A stretch of DNA of 64,000 nucleotides, taken from the NCBI GenBank assembly GCA_014529385.2, contig CM043960.1, forward strand, positions 26,022,396-26,086,395, given 5' to 3'. The position numbers and the translations under genes were made by a program. Shown here piece after piece: positions 33,219-45,296 of this stretch; within the stretch, counting starts at the first letter, position 1, and each line of letters starts with the position of its first letter. The notes under the pieces were generated by a model that did not search any database, was not told where the DNA came from, and saw nothing but the letters and a program-made list of their open reading frames with translations. This DNA is from Adiantum capillus-veneris. Taxonomy: Eukaryota; Streptophyta; Polypodiopsida; Polypodiales; Pteridaceae.

Positions 33219-34256
33219 TTGCGGTTCGAGGTTGAGTTGAAGAGGCCCGAGTCTTTTGAAGATGCGGTATGCATTGCAAAGCACAAGGAATGGAAGTTTA
33301 AGCGTCTTGAGGAACATGGTATCAGTACAGCTATGCATGTGCAAGATGGATTTGACATGGAAGATGAAGTTAAGCCTAAGCAGGTGAAAAGTAGCCTATC
33401 CTATGATGTTTCTCGTTTCTTCCCAAGGTCTATTGTGAAGCGTAAAGAGGTCTTGCAGGTTGACAGGTTTATGGAAGAGCCTAAAGAGGTGAGTAATGCT
33501 TTGGATACAGGATTGAAAAGTCTTGAAGAGGATGCATTGGCTACTTGTGTACCTTGTGATTCTGTGTGTGAGTGTGAGTTTGAGGTCATTGATGATGAGC
33601 ACATATCTTTGGATACCAGTTCCTTGGAAATTAGGAAAGAGGGCAAGGTTGAGAGCCATTTTGTGGATTTGTTGGATGTGGAGCCTGTTTTGAAGCCATA
33701 CTTTGATGTATGTGCAGTGATTGAACCGATTTGTGAGCATGATTGTGGTTTAGAGCAGGGATCTGTATTCTTGGAGACTGATGAACCCATGCTAGAAGCT
33801 ATGGATATTGGTGCTAGCCATGATTATGATGTGGATAAAGTGATGTGTGATGATGAGAAGGGGTTTGGCATATATGAGTCCAATCTCAGCTATGTGGATG
33901 CCTATGCTAGGGATATGTGTGCTGCGGGGATACTTTTGTGCTTTGGATATCAACAACTTTACCTTCACACAATGATTTTAGCTACTTGGGTGCATGATTT
34001 GCAGGTTGTTGCTATGGCTAGTGAAGCCAAGATGCCAAGTGATGAGTCACTTGAGTTCTCTCTATCGGTTGGGTTGAATGTGGCATGCAATATTTATGCT
34101 TTTGGAACTCCAGAAAGGGCGGATGTGTTAGTTGGATATGCCTATGGTGCATTTTGGTTGATTGTTGACAAATGTAGGTGTGGTGTTATGATGCTTCTTG
34201 TGAATCAAGCAATATGCCTTTGGCCTTTTGATCCAGGTGGAATGAGCATCTACTAG
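33219..34256 (+). pseudogene. Acidic, cysteine-containing extension after gag, unknown (fossil)
   Basis: About 345 codons directly downstream of the capsid region. The first 40 residues (RFEVELKRPESFEDAVCIAK) still look like the end of a gag capsid domain. The rest is acidic and matches nothing I know. It contains EEDALATCVPCDSVCECEFE and many Asp/Glu. The place where a knuckle and protease would normally lie is taken by this region. Long and mostly open, it seems to have been kept by selection until recently, but that is inference. Confidence 0.6.
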
Positions 34257-34306
34257 TGCTGTTGCTGAGCATGAATGCTCTAGCAGGCTAGGGGGTGGGC
34301 AAATTA

Positions 34307-35445
34307 TGTCAGGAGTTTTTTGGAGCAAGGGATTGCACATATGTATATACACATGCATGGTGCATCGAATAAAGGATTGCCCATTTTCCAGAGCCAGGTG
34401 GTTACGTGGGGCCCACATGTGTACAGGTAGGACAACATGTACATAGTGCATCGATTTTCACTATCACCAAACCAGTATGTTTTTTCTACAATAATGAGGA
34501 GTTTATAGCGCGTAAAACTTCTCGAGGAAGCTATCTGCGGGCTGACAACATGAGGTAAGCAGGTGCGTCATATGGCATCTAGTGGCGTCAGGAGGTCGAA
34601 CGGGGTCAATATTTGCACGTGGATGAATACGGACACAACGTGGGTGTTTTCTTGTGAGAGTTATGCAGAAAGGTCATCATTAGGACTACTTTTTGGGGCC
34701 ACTTCACGTGGTTGCGAGACGCATTATTGGAAAAAGCTGAGTGCCAGGTGTGCGGATGATGCAAAAAGGTGACAACTATGCACTGCGAGGTCAGTTTTTG
34801 GCCTGTTCGGGGTCCGTTTGAGGTCATCTTAAAGGCCAAGGGTGCCCAACTAATAAAGCTAAGTGTGGGAACTGAAAAAACTGAGAGAAGACCAGAAAAA
34901 ACGTGGAGAAGAGAGGAGGAACAGCCGCAGGTGTGTTTTTGGGGTTTTTGGAGCCTGTTTTGGCTGTAAACTGCTCATCCGAGGTCGGATTTGAGCACTT
35001 TGACATTGTAGACTGGGGTTTTGGGCCGTTCCGGACGTGATGGCGCTATCCATTTTGCCAAATTCCTCACTCTTTTCCTGTTGTTTTTCTGTGTAAGTTT
35101 CTCCTATGAGCGAAGTTTCTGCTCTAGTTTGTGATTGTATCTGGCTTATTTTACCCATATTGTGAGCTATTTGTCCCATTGGTGTTGGCCCAAGCTCAAT
35201 TGTATCTAAACATCAGAAATTCTCCTCTTTTGAGCTGAGTTTTTTGGGTGTGTGTGTGTGTGTGTGTGTCTGTGTGGAGTGGGCAAGTGGATAGTCTCTC
35301 TCCTCTCACTCCAGAGGTGTGTTCCCTGTCTCGGCCAGGTGTGTTGTCTAAGCCGAGTGGTGCCCCATAGTGTGTGTGTGTATCTTCCCAAGAGTGTGTG
35401 TCGGGTCGTTATAGAGGCGCTGTGTGTGTTTTCATCCCGCTCACA
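34307..35445 (+). repeat. 3' LTR of gag-only element
   Basis: 1,139 bases, TGTCA...CTCACA, nearly identical to the 5' LTR. Its (GT)n at about 35249-35270 is shorter. Confidence 0.9.
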
Positions 35446-35640
35446 ACGTGGAGAAAGTGCTTGCTGAAGCTTCTCAGCAAGCTCGGGGGGTAAAACTTTC
35501 GCTATGAGGGGATCGATGCTTGACAAGACCTGTGGGGGGCCTATGGGAGCAAGCTGTCTAGATGGGACATTTGAGAGTAGAAGGGACACTCAATGCGGAA
35601 GGGGGTTTGTGGTGTCCCATGCGTTTGAAGAGGCTACATG
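35446..35640 (-). pseudogene. LINE ORF1, N-terminal part beyond the insertion
   Basis: Minus strand on the far side of the gag-only element. It reads PPQVLSSIDPLIAKVLPPEL and then AEKLQQALSPR up to the insertion boundary. The reading on the near side (30535 downward) begins SSCKAKLLVPMAYDFF. The two sides are linked by the 4-base ACGT duplication flanking the inserted element. Position and strand support one LINE; a slight frame offset at the join may reflect decay or a longer target duplication. Confidence 0.55.
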
Positions 35641-35699
35641 TGAGTGGAGAGGGGGGCGTTTGGGAAATGTTGAAGAAACCATCCTGCCCATACAGATAG

Positions 35700-36189
35700 G
35701 TATGGGAGAGCTCAAGCAAGCTAAGCCATTGCTAAACCTACTTTGTCTCTTTCTCTCTTGTTCTTCCCATTGTGATGCATGCTTTCTCTTCTTTGGTTCA
35801 ATGTATATGTCTTTTGAACCATAAAATAAAAGGATGTCATTTACTCTCTTGGCAAGCGTTGTGATGCATGCCTTTAAATGTAAAGTGTGAGCTTTGTCCT
35901 AAAGTGTGAGTTAAGGAGAGAAGAGTGGAAGTATCCCACATGCTGTGGTGCAATGTTGTAAAGCTACTTAAAGCTCATTTCATGAATGAATAAGCCCTTG
36001 TTTATAGTGATCTTGTGATGGCTTATCAAATACTCGAGATCGTGTTTATGACTCCAAGTTAATTAATCTTGGAACCTGATTTGCTTGAGGGATTTTTTAG
36101 CCAACACACACTCACTTGCGTGCACGATGTTTCTCTTTCATCCACCCTAGCTAGCATGATCACATTCCCATCAAGTGGTATCAGAGCTA
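35700..36189 (+). repeat. End of an LTR with tRNA-Met primer site
   Basis: TGGTATCAGAGCTA at 36176-36189 is a good tRNA-Met primer site, and the bases just before it end CCCATCA, as an LTR would. The region upstream has a polyadenylation-like AATAAA-rich stretch ('ccataaaataaaagg' near 35820) and a second near 35980, fitting an LTR. I could not find the LTR start, so the left limit is a guess. No gag follows, so this is a remnant. Confidence 0.5.
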
Positions 36190-37567
<1,378 letters not shown>

Positions 37568-40500
37568 TCAAGTCAGGGAGCCAGTGAAAATCTTAATGGT
37601 GCCCTTTAGGGTTTTCACCATATAAGAGACACTTATTCTCTCTCCTTCCTTGGGTGGTGGCATAGATGGGTAATTGAGCCAGGTGGGATGTCTCTTCAAG
37701 ATTCTAAAGTGGTTTGCCCATGTGCGTACACGAGGGACTAGGCAAAATAGAGTGTCATCCCTGATAATTTTGGGGGCTTCCACCAAGTACTTTAGAAATC
37801 CTGGGTACTTGAGGAGCCACGCTTTTCTCCGCTTTGGTTGTGAGTCCACTATTTGCTTTGCAGTCTTTGTATCTTTGACATCTCCCTCATATACTGGCTC
37901 TATTGCTTCTGCTTCAACTCTCTTCTTGATCACTAGCACTTCATACTTTAGGAGAGGATATGGGAGTGAAGGTTGCATCCATTCCTCCCTAAGCACATTT
38001 GTGGCAAGCCCTTGGACTCCTACAGACTAAAACGTTCTTGCCTCCCATTCCAAGGCTACCTTGTGGTCTTCCGCTGTGGATTCTTCTATCAAAATTTGGA
38101 GGCGTGTCTCCTCCTCTACAGTTAATGATTGCTCTGCTTCTTCTATGTCTCTAGTTGTTCTTCTTGGTGTTGCAGATCTTCTGCATCTTCGGGAACTTCC
38201 AACGGCTCATCTCTGGTGTTAGTCCCTAGATCACTGGGCCCTGATTCTGTTTCTTGTGTCCTTGCTTTGGCTATCTCTTTCTGTAGTTTTGTTATCTATT
38301 GTCGAGCAAGTATATCCTTCTTTGTTGCTTCTTCTGCTTGGTCCACCAACATATCTTGTAGCATCGCTAATTGTTGGTGGAGCTCTTCATGTTCTTTTTG
38401 AAGCTCTTGGTGTTCAACCTTCAGTCTTTCCTCTGTGACTAGAGACCCTTTTGCCATATGCATTCTTTGTCTTTGTTTTAGCCGTAATTCCTTTTGGAGG
38501 GTAGTGATTTGTGCTTCCAAGGCTTGGACAGCTTGACTATTTGCCCCTGCAACTGCCCGTGCAGCCCTCGGGGTTGCCCTTAGTCTCTTGATTGTCAAGT
38601 CTTAGAGCTCTAATTTTTCTTTCAGCTCCATCACTTCATCTTTCACTGCCCCCAGCTCATCTTCTACTATTTCTTTTTCTTTTTGGACATTCTTGACCTC
38701 TTGAAACCTCTTCCATTTCCAGTGTTAGACCTTCTCGTTTGCTCTCGGCCTCTCTTAGTGTTTCATTGAGAGTCTCAAGCTCTTTTTCTGCTTCATCAGC
38801 TTTCTGGTGGGTAATTTGGATCATGCTTGAAAGGTTATCATGTTCCATTTTCATATTTTCTTCTTTGGTACACAGCATACTGTTTTCATCAGCAAGTGTT
38901 AGAGATCATGTTCTGACTCTGTCAAGTATCTGATATGTGGCTCTTACATCATCTTCATTTGCTGCAACCAGGTTTCTGGTCAATGGTCTAGGGATCGGGC
39001 CAGAAAAGGGAACCTGATGTCTCATACTCAACATGATCCTTGATGGAGGTGCTCTCCACGGGTTGGCCAATGGTCTCCATTGTGGCGCTTGTGGGATTTG
39101 GACCAACCCTGGCACTCTAGGCTATGGCGAATGCCTTTCTTGAGCTCTTCTTTGTGTTTCTTAGTCTAATTGTGGTCCTTGAGATCTATCAGCTCTTATC
39201 TGCTCAGTAGGGATTTCTTGTCTCTCTAGTTCTTGTCTGACAGCCCATGGTGGAATTGGAGTGCCATAACTACTTTTGAAGCCTCTACCATTGTGTATCT
39301 GGCTTGGAGGAGGTCTTGATAGGTGTCCCTTTCTTCTTTTTCCTTGTCTCTTGGTGGAGGTGCTACCTCTTCTATCCTTTCTAGTGAGGGTTGTGGTTGG
39401 GATGTAGAGGGTTTTGGACCTAGAGGAGGAGTAGAGGAGCCTAGTGGTGAAGGTGGTGGGGTTTCATTTTTTGCTTGGTCACCTTCTTAACCCTTCTTAG
39501 CTGGAGGCTCTAGTGTTTCTTTCAGCTTCTTTTTAATGTCTTGTACCTCCTCCATTGTGAAGGGCTCTAAATTTTGTTGTTTGAGCACCTTTTTTGTTTC
39601 TTTATGCTCGGATGTAGTGATCAAAATTATCCTCTAGAGGTCTCGAGGAGCTTCCACCGACTTTTGTTGGATTTGGTACCCAATACTCCTCAAAGTCTCT
39701 TTTGAGTGCTCGTTCTACCCTGAATTGCTCAATCAACCTCTCGATCCGAGCAGCTTTTTGGTTGTGTGTCTCTTTGGGCCTTGTTTCTTTGGTCATTGCC
39801 ATTTTACTCTTCTTCTTTGGAGGTTCCTCGGGCTCTTCCTCTGATATTGTCTCTAGCCTTCTCCGAAGTCATGTGGTGACTGGTGGGGCTACTGCAATTA
39901 CGAGTTCATCTTTTGTATCTTGCTTTAACTTGAACCACTCACTCAGTGTTGGTGGATTGTGCCACTGTCCTCTCGCGCCAATGGCTTCATATGCATCTTT
40001 GTCAATGTTTCTCCCCCTCCAATGTACTTTGGCTTTTCTATGCCCATGCTGACCACTTGCTCATGCATATATTGGGCGTAATTCACTTCTTTGGACATAA
40101 TGCTCTTCAAAGCCCAAGTTATGGTAGTAGCCACTACATGGGGAGGCATTGTGTACTTTTGGGGTCGCTTGCTCCAAACATGGAAGTATTGGTTGTAAAG
40201 CTCGCAGATCTTTGCAGCTCCTAGGTCCACCAGGTCTTCAAACATCTAATTGGGCTTCTTTTGAGAGTAGACCTTTTCTTTGTCTCTTCTTTCTCTAATG
40301 AAGCTACCCTTATTGTGGAGCCCCAATGCATCTGCTATGGTTTGAGGGGTAATCAAAGTCTCTATCTTCTATCCGTCCAAAGCAGTAATCACTACCTTGC
40401 CATCTTTCTGGATTGAGCTGGCTAGCTCGTAGACTCTCTACATATCCACACCCATTGTGGTGCTGTGAAGAAGTTGTATAAATGTGCTCTTTCTAGTTGG

Positions 40501-40850
40501 GTGAGGGTTTCTTCCTTGTTTTCATATTCCAACATTTCTCTTGGATTCATTGGGATATCCACTATGTTTCCTTATGGGTCTCTGAATGTACCTTAGTACA
40601 CTGCCAATCCTTCCCTTTCTACTGTGGCCTCATCTACCCAAGCCTTGGCTGGCTTTAGTGTCTCTTCTGGTAGTGTGTAAGGCTCACTGGCTGCAATAAT
40701 GTTCTTCAAGGACACCCTCTTCTTTGGTGGTGATTTACTGGCTTCCATCGATCCTACGGGCACTCTAAGTGCAAAAGTTAGTGTTGTCTTACAAAATTTT
40801 GCATTTTCACAGTTTTTAGCTATCCAAATGACTTCAAAGTTGAAACACAA
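37568..40850 (-). pseudogene. Degenerate minus-strand coding region with coiled coil, family unknown (probable retroelement ORF fossil)
   Basis: Several open stretches on the minus strand line up from 40850 down to 37568. The likely N-terminal part reads MEASKSPPKKRVSLKNIIAA. Next come EDLVDLGAAKICELYNQYF and PPHVVATTITWALKSI (39943-40245), then KAARIERLIEQFRVERALKR (39602-39802). A Glu/Gln/Leu-rich coiled coil follows (38296-38878: LEAQITTLQKELRLKQ, EHQELQKEHEELHQQLAML). A last block holds RTWANHFRILKRHPTWLNY (37568-37996). I recognise no catalytic domain. It lies downstream, in minus-strand sense, of Gypsy pol sequence, so it may be an extra ORF of such an element; a captured host gene is the alternative. 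It is broken, with many breaks. Confidence 0.45.
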
Positions 40851-40918
40851 GCTAATTAGGGCCTAAGGGTGCAATGCATGTGGTCATAATTGCATTTTGG
40901 GTGCAGATTTATGATGTG

Positions 40919-42043
40919 AGACATCATACGCATATAATTTCTAGGTGCTTAGAACTGAGTGATATTTCATATGTGCATAGCTCTTATCATGTACATCATG
41001 GGTATATGCCTGAATTTCAATTTGGATGTCATTTGGACAAGTTGTGACCATTAGAACTCCTTACAAGCTCTAAATCTAGATTATGGCTTAGTTTTGAGCA
41101 AATGAGACTCAAATGGGGTGAAACTAGGTAGATGCTCTCATAATCATGTGGTAAAGGCTTAGAAGGGGTCAAGTTAGCCTCCAGGTTCATCTTTGTTCAA
41201 AATGGCTCAAACCTGTAGTGCAGTTGGGCCTTAGCATGGTAAGAACTCTTGTGATGTTAGAATCTAATTTAGGTTTCTTCTTGTGTGATTGGAGCCAATA
41301 ATCAAGTAGAGAGTTTTTGGATTCCAAAATTTGGGTTTAGATGGTATACAAATACAAAACTTGATGAGACTTCGGTTTTGGGCTAAGATTAATGGGGTAA
41401 AGGCATTGGGAGAGAAATTTTCCCAGAATTATCATTTGGCCCTCTGTAGACATTATACGCGTATAATGTCTCTTTTGAGATTTTTGGCCCAGACTTCATT
41501 TGTAGCATCCCCAGGTGATTGGAAATCCTTTGATTATCTCATATTTTGATTTGGAGATGAGTCATGTGTGTGGAGGCCATAGAATGTTTCTTTTGTCGGG
41601 ATTTTCTGACTTTTGGGTTTCAAGTGGTCACAACCTTGCCCAAATTTGTCCAAATTGAATGCATGGCTTTTATATAATATGATGAACATGCTTCTGATGA
41701 AAATTGTGGAGTTTGGCATGTGTATAAGAGATGAGACATTATACACGTATAATGTCTACTGATGCAAAACAGCTTGAGACTCCATAGGTAGGTTGTATAA
41801 AGCTTGTGCGTGATGTCCATTATCTCTGATTTGAATTTGAGCTTGTGAATTGGTGTCAAAGAGCTTGAAGAGGTTTCTGCATATAGAATTCCGCTTTTTT
41901 GAGTGATTGAAGGTCAAAAGATATCCAAAAGTGATGAAAATGTGTAAGGGAGCTCATAATGATGTGTATAAAGAGTTAGAGTTTCCAAAATCACAACAGC
42001 CTGTCAATTCAAGACCTTTAGACATTACACGTGTATAATGTCT
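40919..42043. repeat. Four spaced copies of a 24-bp palindrome
   Basis: The best copy (41448-41471) is a perfect 24-base palindrome with half-site AGACATTATACG. Copies at 41734-41757 and 42020-42043 keep the outer eight bases of each arm exactly and vary only in the middle. A weaker copy is at 40919-40942. The three good copies start exactly 286 bases apart (41448, 41734, 42020), while the weak one is 529 bases before. The DNA between copies is only loosely similar, so palindrome and spacing are better kept than the rest. Confidence 0.85.
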
Positions 42044-42302
42044 ACTTTGGCGAACCACTTGCTACCAAACTTGACATGTGCTTCTATCTTGTTTCAAAAT
42101 GTACTTTAGGTTCACAAATATCTTCATTTGGACTTCATTTGCTCTTGTTTCGAAAAATTTGTCATTTCATCCAAAAATGTGTCAAATCGGCTTTCCGCAA
42201 CTTTTCTCATACTTGCACCCCGTCTTCACCATAAGCTGTTGTTCACTTACTAATCACTCCATATTTTTCTTTTGTTACATGTCGCCATTTCACTTTTATG
42301 GT

Positions 42303-42344
42303 AACAGGACACTTTTATGTCCTTGGACACTTTTGTGTCCTGTT
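42303..42344. repeat. Hairpin with 10-bp perfect arms
   Basis: AACAGGACAC (42303-42312) pairs perfectly with GTGTCCTGTT (42335-42344). Inside lie two smaller hairpins of the form GGACAC-TTTT-GTGTCC, so alternative foldings are possible. Confidence 0.85.
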
Positions 42345-43590
42345 AAGTGACCATTTTGCTTGAATTATTTGAAGAGTATGAAAATGAATTTCTAGGTGCT
42401 ATATATCCACAAAGTTGCCTTATGAGCTGAAAAAAACTTAGCATTTTTTTTAAAGTATCAATCTCACCATTAACCTTACTCTTGCACAACATTTTTGAAC
42501 CTAAACTATGTGAAAAAACGGGTCCTGTTTTTGGCTTTTTTTCAATGTTTGGCAACTATACCACTCTAAACTTCATGTTTGTGAGGTTTAGATGGCTAGA
42601 GGTTAGGCCTTCATAGTTCTCAACATGTTTTGATGCTTGTAGGGAGAGCTAAGTGTTAAAATTGAAAGTTATGACCAATTTACAAGAATTGCATAATCCT
42701 GTTTTTTGGCCAAAATTAGCACTTTTATGATTTTTTGGTGGCTTTCTTGATATCCAAATTCAATTTTGATTGTGTAAGTGTAATGTATAACATAAAGCTA
42801 ATCTTCCTTGAGTTTTGGGGGACCTAATATGCTATATAGCATAGTATATGATGATGGTTGAGTTTTTTGATTGCTGAAGAATACGATACATTTTAGAGTA
42901 GCAAGTATAACTTTCTCAATATTGCTAGTTTCTTAGGCAAATTGTGTGTATTTTGTAGGTAGTAACCATATCTAATCATAGACTACAAACTTGGCTAGAT
43001 ATTGAGTAGTTTCTATGGGTTTCTAGAGGTCATAATGCTAAACCCAGTTTTTTCATGTTTGCTGTATTTAGCACTTTATCATTGCCCCCAAAGTTCCAAT
43101 TGTAAGAGATTCATTATCCTTTTGACATGCTCCATGGCTCCTTTTGAATCCAAAGGCCCAAAGGAAACTAAGAAAACATGTATATAGTATCTGTATTGAG
43201 CGTGACTATAGAAACTTTGGTGATAGGTCCGCAGAATGGCAAAAATGCAACTTTTTTGTACCTATTTTTTTGCCCAAAAAAAAATTGGTGAGGTCAAAGC
43301 AACCATATGTTTTGGTCACCAACCCACTGAAGTTAACGGGGCATTTTATCTCATGTCCTACAAAAATACCCACTCTTATTTATATGCAATCAACCGTAAG
43401 AAATTGTTGTTTTGGGCAAAATGCACTGGTCCATCAACTTTGGAGGCTTGTAGTGACCAAGGGATGAGAAAAATTACAAGTTTCTCATTTTTTCCATATG
43501 TAGTAGTTATTGAACTATAAGCTCATGAAAGGATTTTTCAAAATGAGTGGATCTACTATGGTTTTGGAATTTTTTTCCCAAAACCCTGAA

Positions 43591-43612
43591 AGGACACTTT
43601 TATGTCCTGTTA
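43591..43612. repeat. Second copy of the GGACAC hairpin unit
   Basis: AGGACACTTTTATGTCCTG plus TTA repeats the unit at 42307-42323 and 42324-42344 about 1.28 kb away, again followed by a GTTACC/GTGACC-like sequence. It is a dispersed repeat of the same hairpin. Confidence 0.75.
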
Positions 43613-44288
43613 GGTTACCATTCTAGTGTTAACCCGAAAAATATCCATAAATCAAAATAATTAGGTAATAGCATAATAAACCACTATATACATCTATTTA
43701 TGGTATTTTTGGCAAGATTGCTATGTTTTCTCTTTTTTTAAGCATGAAAACTGTGATTTTTACATATATACACACACCTAGAGGCTCATCTTTGGTGTTG
43801 GTCCTCTGTCTCCTGTTGTAACACTAATTAAGGGCATATATACTTGAGTTTACCAAAATTCTCGTAATCAAGCACAAAAACCCGTAAAGTCATGGAAAAT
43901 AGTGCCCTTTTTTACACTTGGGTCCGCATTGAGAATGCCTCCTCTCTTCCTAGTCGAAGTCCTCCTGGACGACGGTGTTTCGTCCGAGGGTATGTGCTCT
44001 TCATGGGAATTAAGAAGGTGCTAATGCACGCCATGTAATGACGCCCTATATGAATACTCAAGCAATGCATGAAAAATTTAATGCAATGCAAGAGGAAGGT
44101 ATAAGCATGATGCTTATTGGCATTCGATGTTTAAGCTTCTTGTGAAAGTATGACCCTGGTGTGATAGCGGTGAAACAATAAGCTCTCCACTATGTTTTCT
44201 CTTTTTTTGATAGACAACAGAGCTGGTGAAACCATGTGGCTGTTTATCAACTTTGTAGTTGTGGTTGTTGCTGTTTAGGTATCCAAAT

Positions 44289-45230
44289 CTAAACTATGGG
44301 TATGGTTGGACTAGAACATGCTTTTGGTTGTATGTCGAAGGCGTGTACTTCAAGGAGTTCCTTAGATTTTTTTTTTGGAATCCATATTTTTGCAAGCTTA
44401 CTTTGGGCCATAAGTAACTGCTTTGGTACCCATATTTTCTTGAGGAGAAACTTTGGTTTCTGCTTGTGGTTTGTAGTAAAGGTCTTTGGAGAGGTGTCTA
44501 TGAATTGACCTTGCTCAAACCTTGCCACCTGATCCTTTCTGATCCATATTTGTTTGATAGATTTGTTGTGCAAGGTAGAGGATTCGTCGTGGCATGTTGT
44601 CGCGCATTCCCACTGATTGCTTATGACTCATCGAACTCACGTCGTGGGTAAGACTATTTGCCATACTCGCTTTCTTTTCCTACGTTGAGGTCTCTTTGGA
44701 ACCCATTGTTGGACAATAAGCATTTGTAAGGGTTGCTTACCTTTATTAACCGCAGGCATTACTGATGGCTTGTCTGTAGCTATTTTAGCAAAAGCAAGTT
44801 GTTGTTTTCCTGAAGCGAATTGGATAATGTGCATTGTAGCTCCAGTCAAGTTGTACATTATACCTTCTCTGCCAAGGTTGCCCTAGCAATAAGGCATGTT
44901 GTGTGTTCTTATCTTCTACCACATAACATTTATGTGGATAAACATATTGGTTAACCTGACCATGAGCATTGTCCATCCCATTACCTTGATCGAGTGTTAT
45001 GAATAACTGTGGAGATTTTGTGTCGTCTCATGTAACTGATTGTCAAGTTGAAGTTGCTTGTAAAGGATATAGGAGATCAGGTTACCTTGAGCACCTGAAT
45101 CAAGCATTGCTACCATCTTCACTTGATTGTGTCCTAGTTTGACAGCAATTTTGGGATCCTGCATGTTCTCTATTTCAAAGTCTGTTACTTGAATGGCATT
45201 AATCTTTAGTGATGGTCCATGTTGTTGTCG
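44289..45230 (-). mobile_element. Gypsy gag-protease fragment with W-V/I-P-K repeats (fossil)
   Basis: Minus strand. Near 45130-45080 it reads KMVAMLDSGAQGNLIS, a retropepsin active-site block (D-S-G-A). Near 44870-44950 come YVYPHKCYVVEDKNTQ and ALLLGQPWQRRYNV, the protease C-terminal half. Downstream (44289-44858) the basic tail repeats a short motif: QQWVPKRPQ, KKIWVPKQL, AKIWIPKKK and a weaker IWIRKDQ. It follows the integrase end of the Gypsy at 45297-51060, which has its own protease at 48204-48716, so this is a separate element piece. It is broken. Confidence 0.6.
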
Positions 45231-45296
45231 ATGTCAAAGAAGCCGACATTTTGCTATTCATTCCTTGGCCTCTACTTGTGCTTCTGCAACAATCTG

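Larger units (their letters stand above)
30540..35445 (+). mobile_element. Gag-only LTR retrotransposon (TR-GAG type, fossil)
   Basis: A 4.9-kb element with two long LTRs, 30540-31709 and 34307-35445. A primer-like site TGGTGCCCCC follows the first, and a purine-rich stretch (CTAGGGGGTGGGC) precedes the second. The inner 2.6 kb encodes only a Gypsy-type gag and a long acidic extension; no protease, RT or integrase is seen. The flanks share ACGT (30536-30539 and 35446-35449), consistent with a 4-5 base target duplication in the LINE ORF1. By eye the LTRs differ at about 15 sites in about 1,140 bases (1.3-1.4 percent), so the insertion is young. It must have moved with enzymes from another element. 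It looks nearly whole, with about one break. Confidence 0.88.
40851..44288 (-). other. Noncoding region with palindromes and hairpins
   Basis: About 3.4 kb without coding sequence I can support. AT-rich, with repeated wording such as 'tttggacaagttgtgacca'-like phrases, suggesting old diverged tandem units. It contains the palindrome series and the two hairpins listed separately. Long noncoding stretches with tandem repeats between pol and the 3' LTR are known in Tat/Ogre-type Gypsy elements. That this is one is inference. Confidence 0.5.

Noticed and set aside
32784-34256. Host protein-coding gene
   Set aside because: The first part is a retrotransposon gag capsid region and the whole lies between two near-identical LTRs.
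40919-42043. CRISPR-like array
   Set aside because: Repeats are 24-base palindromes 286 or 529 bases apart in plant DNA; spacing and context do not fit CRISPR.
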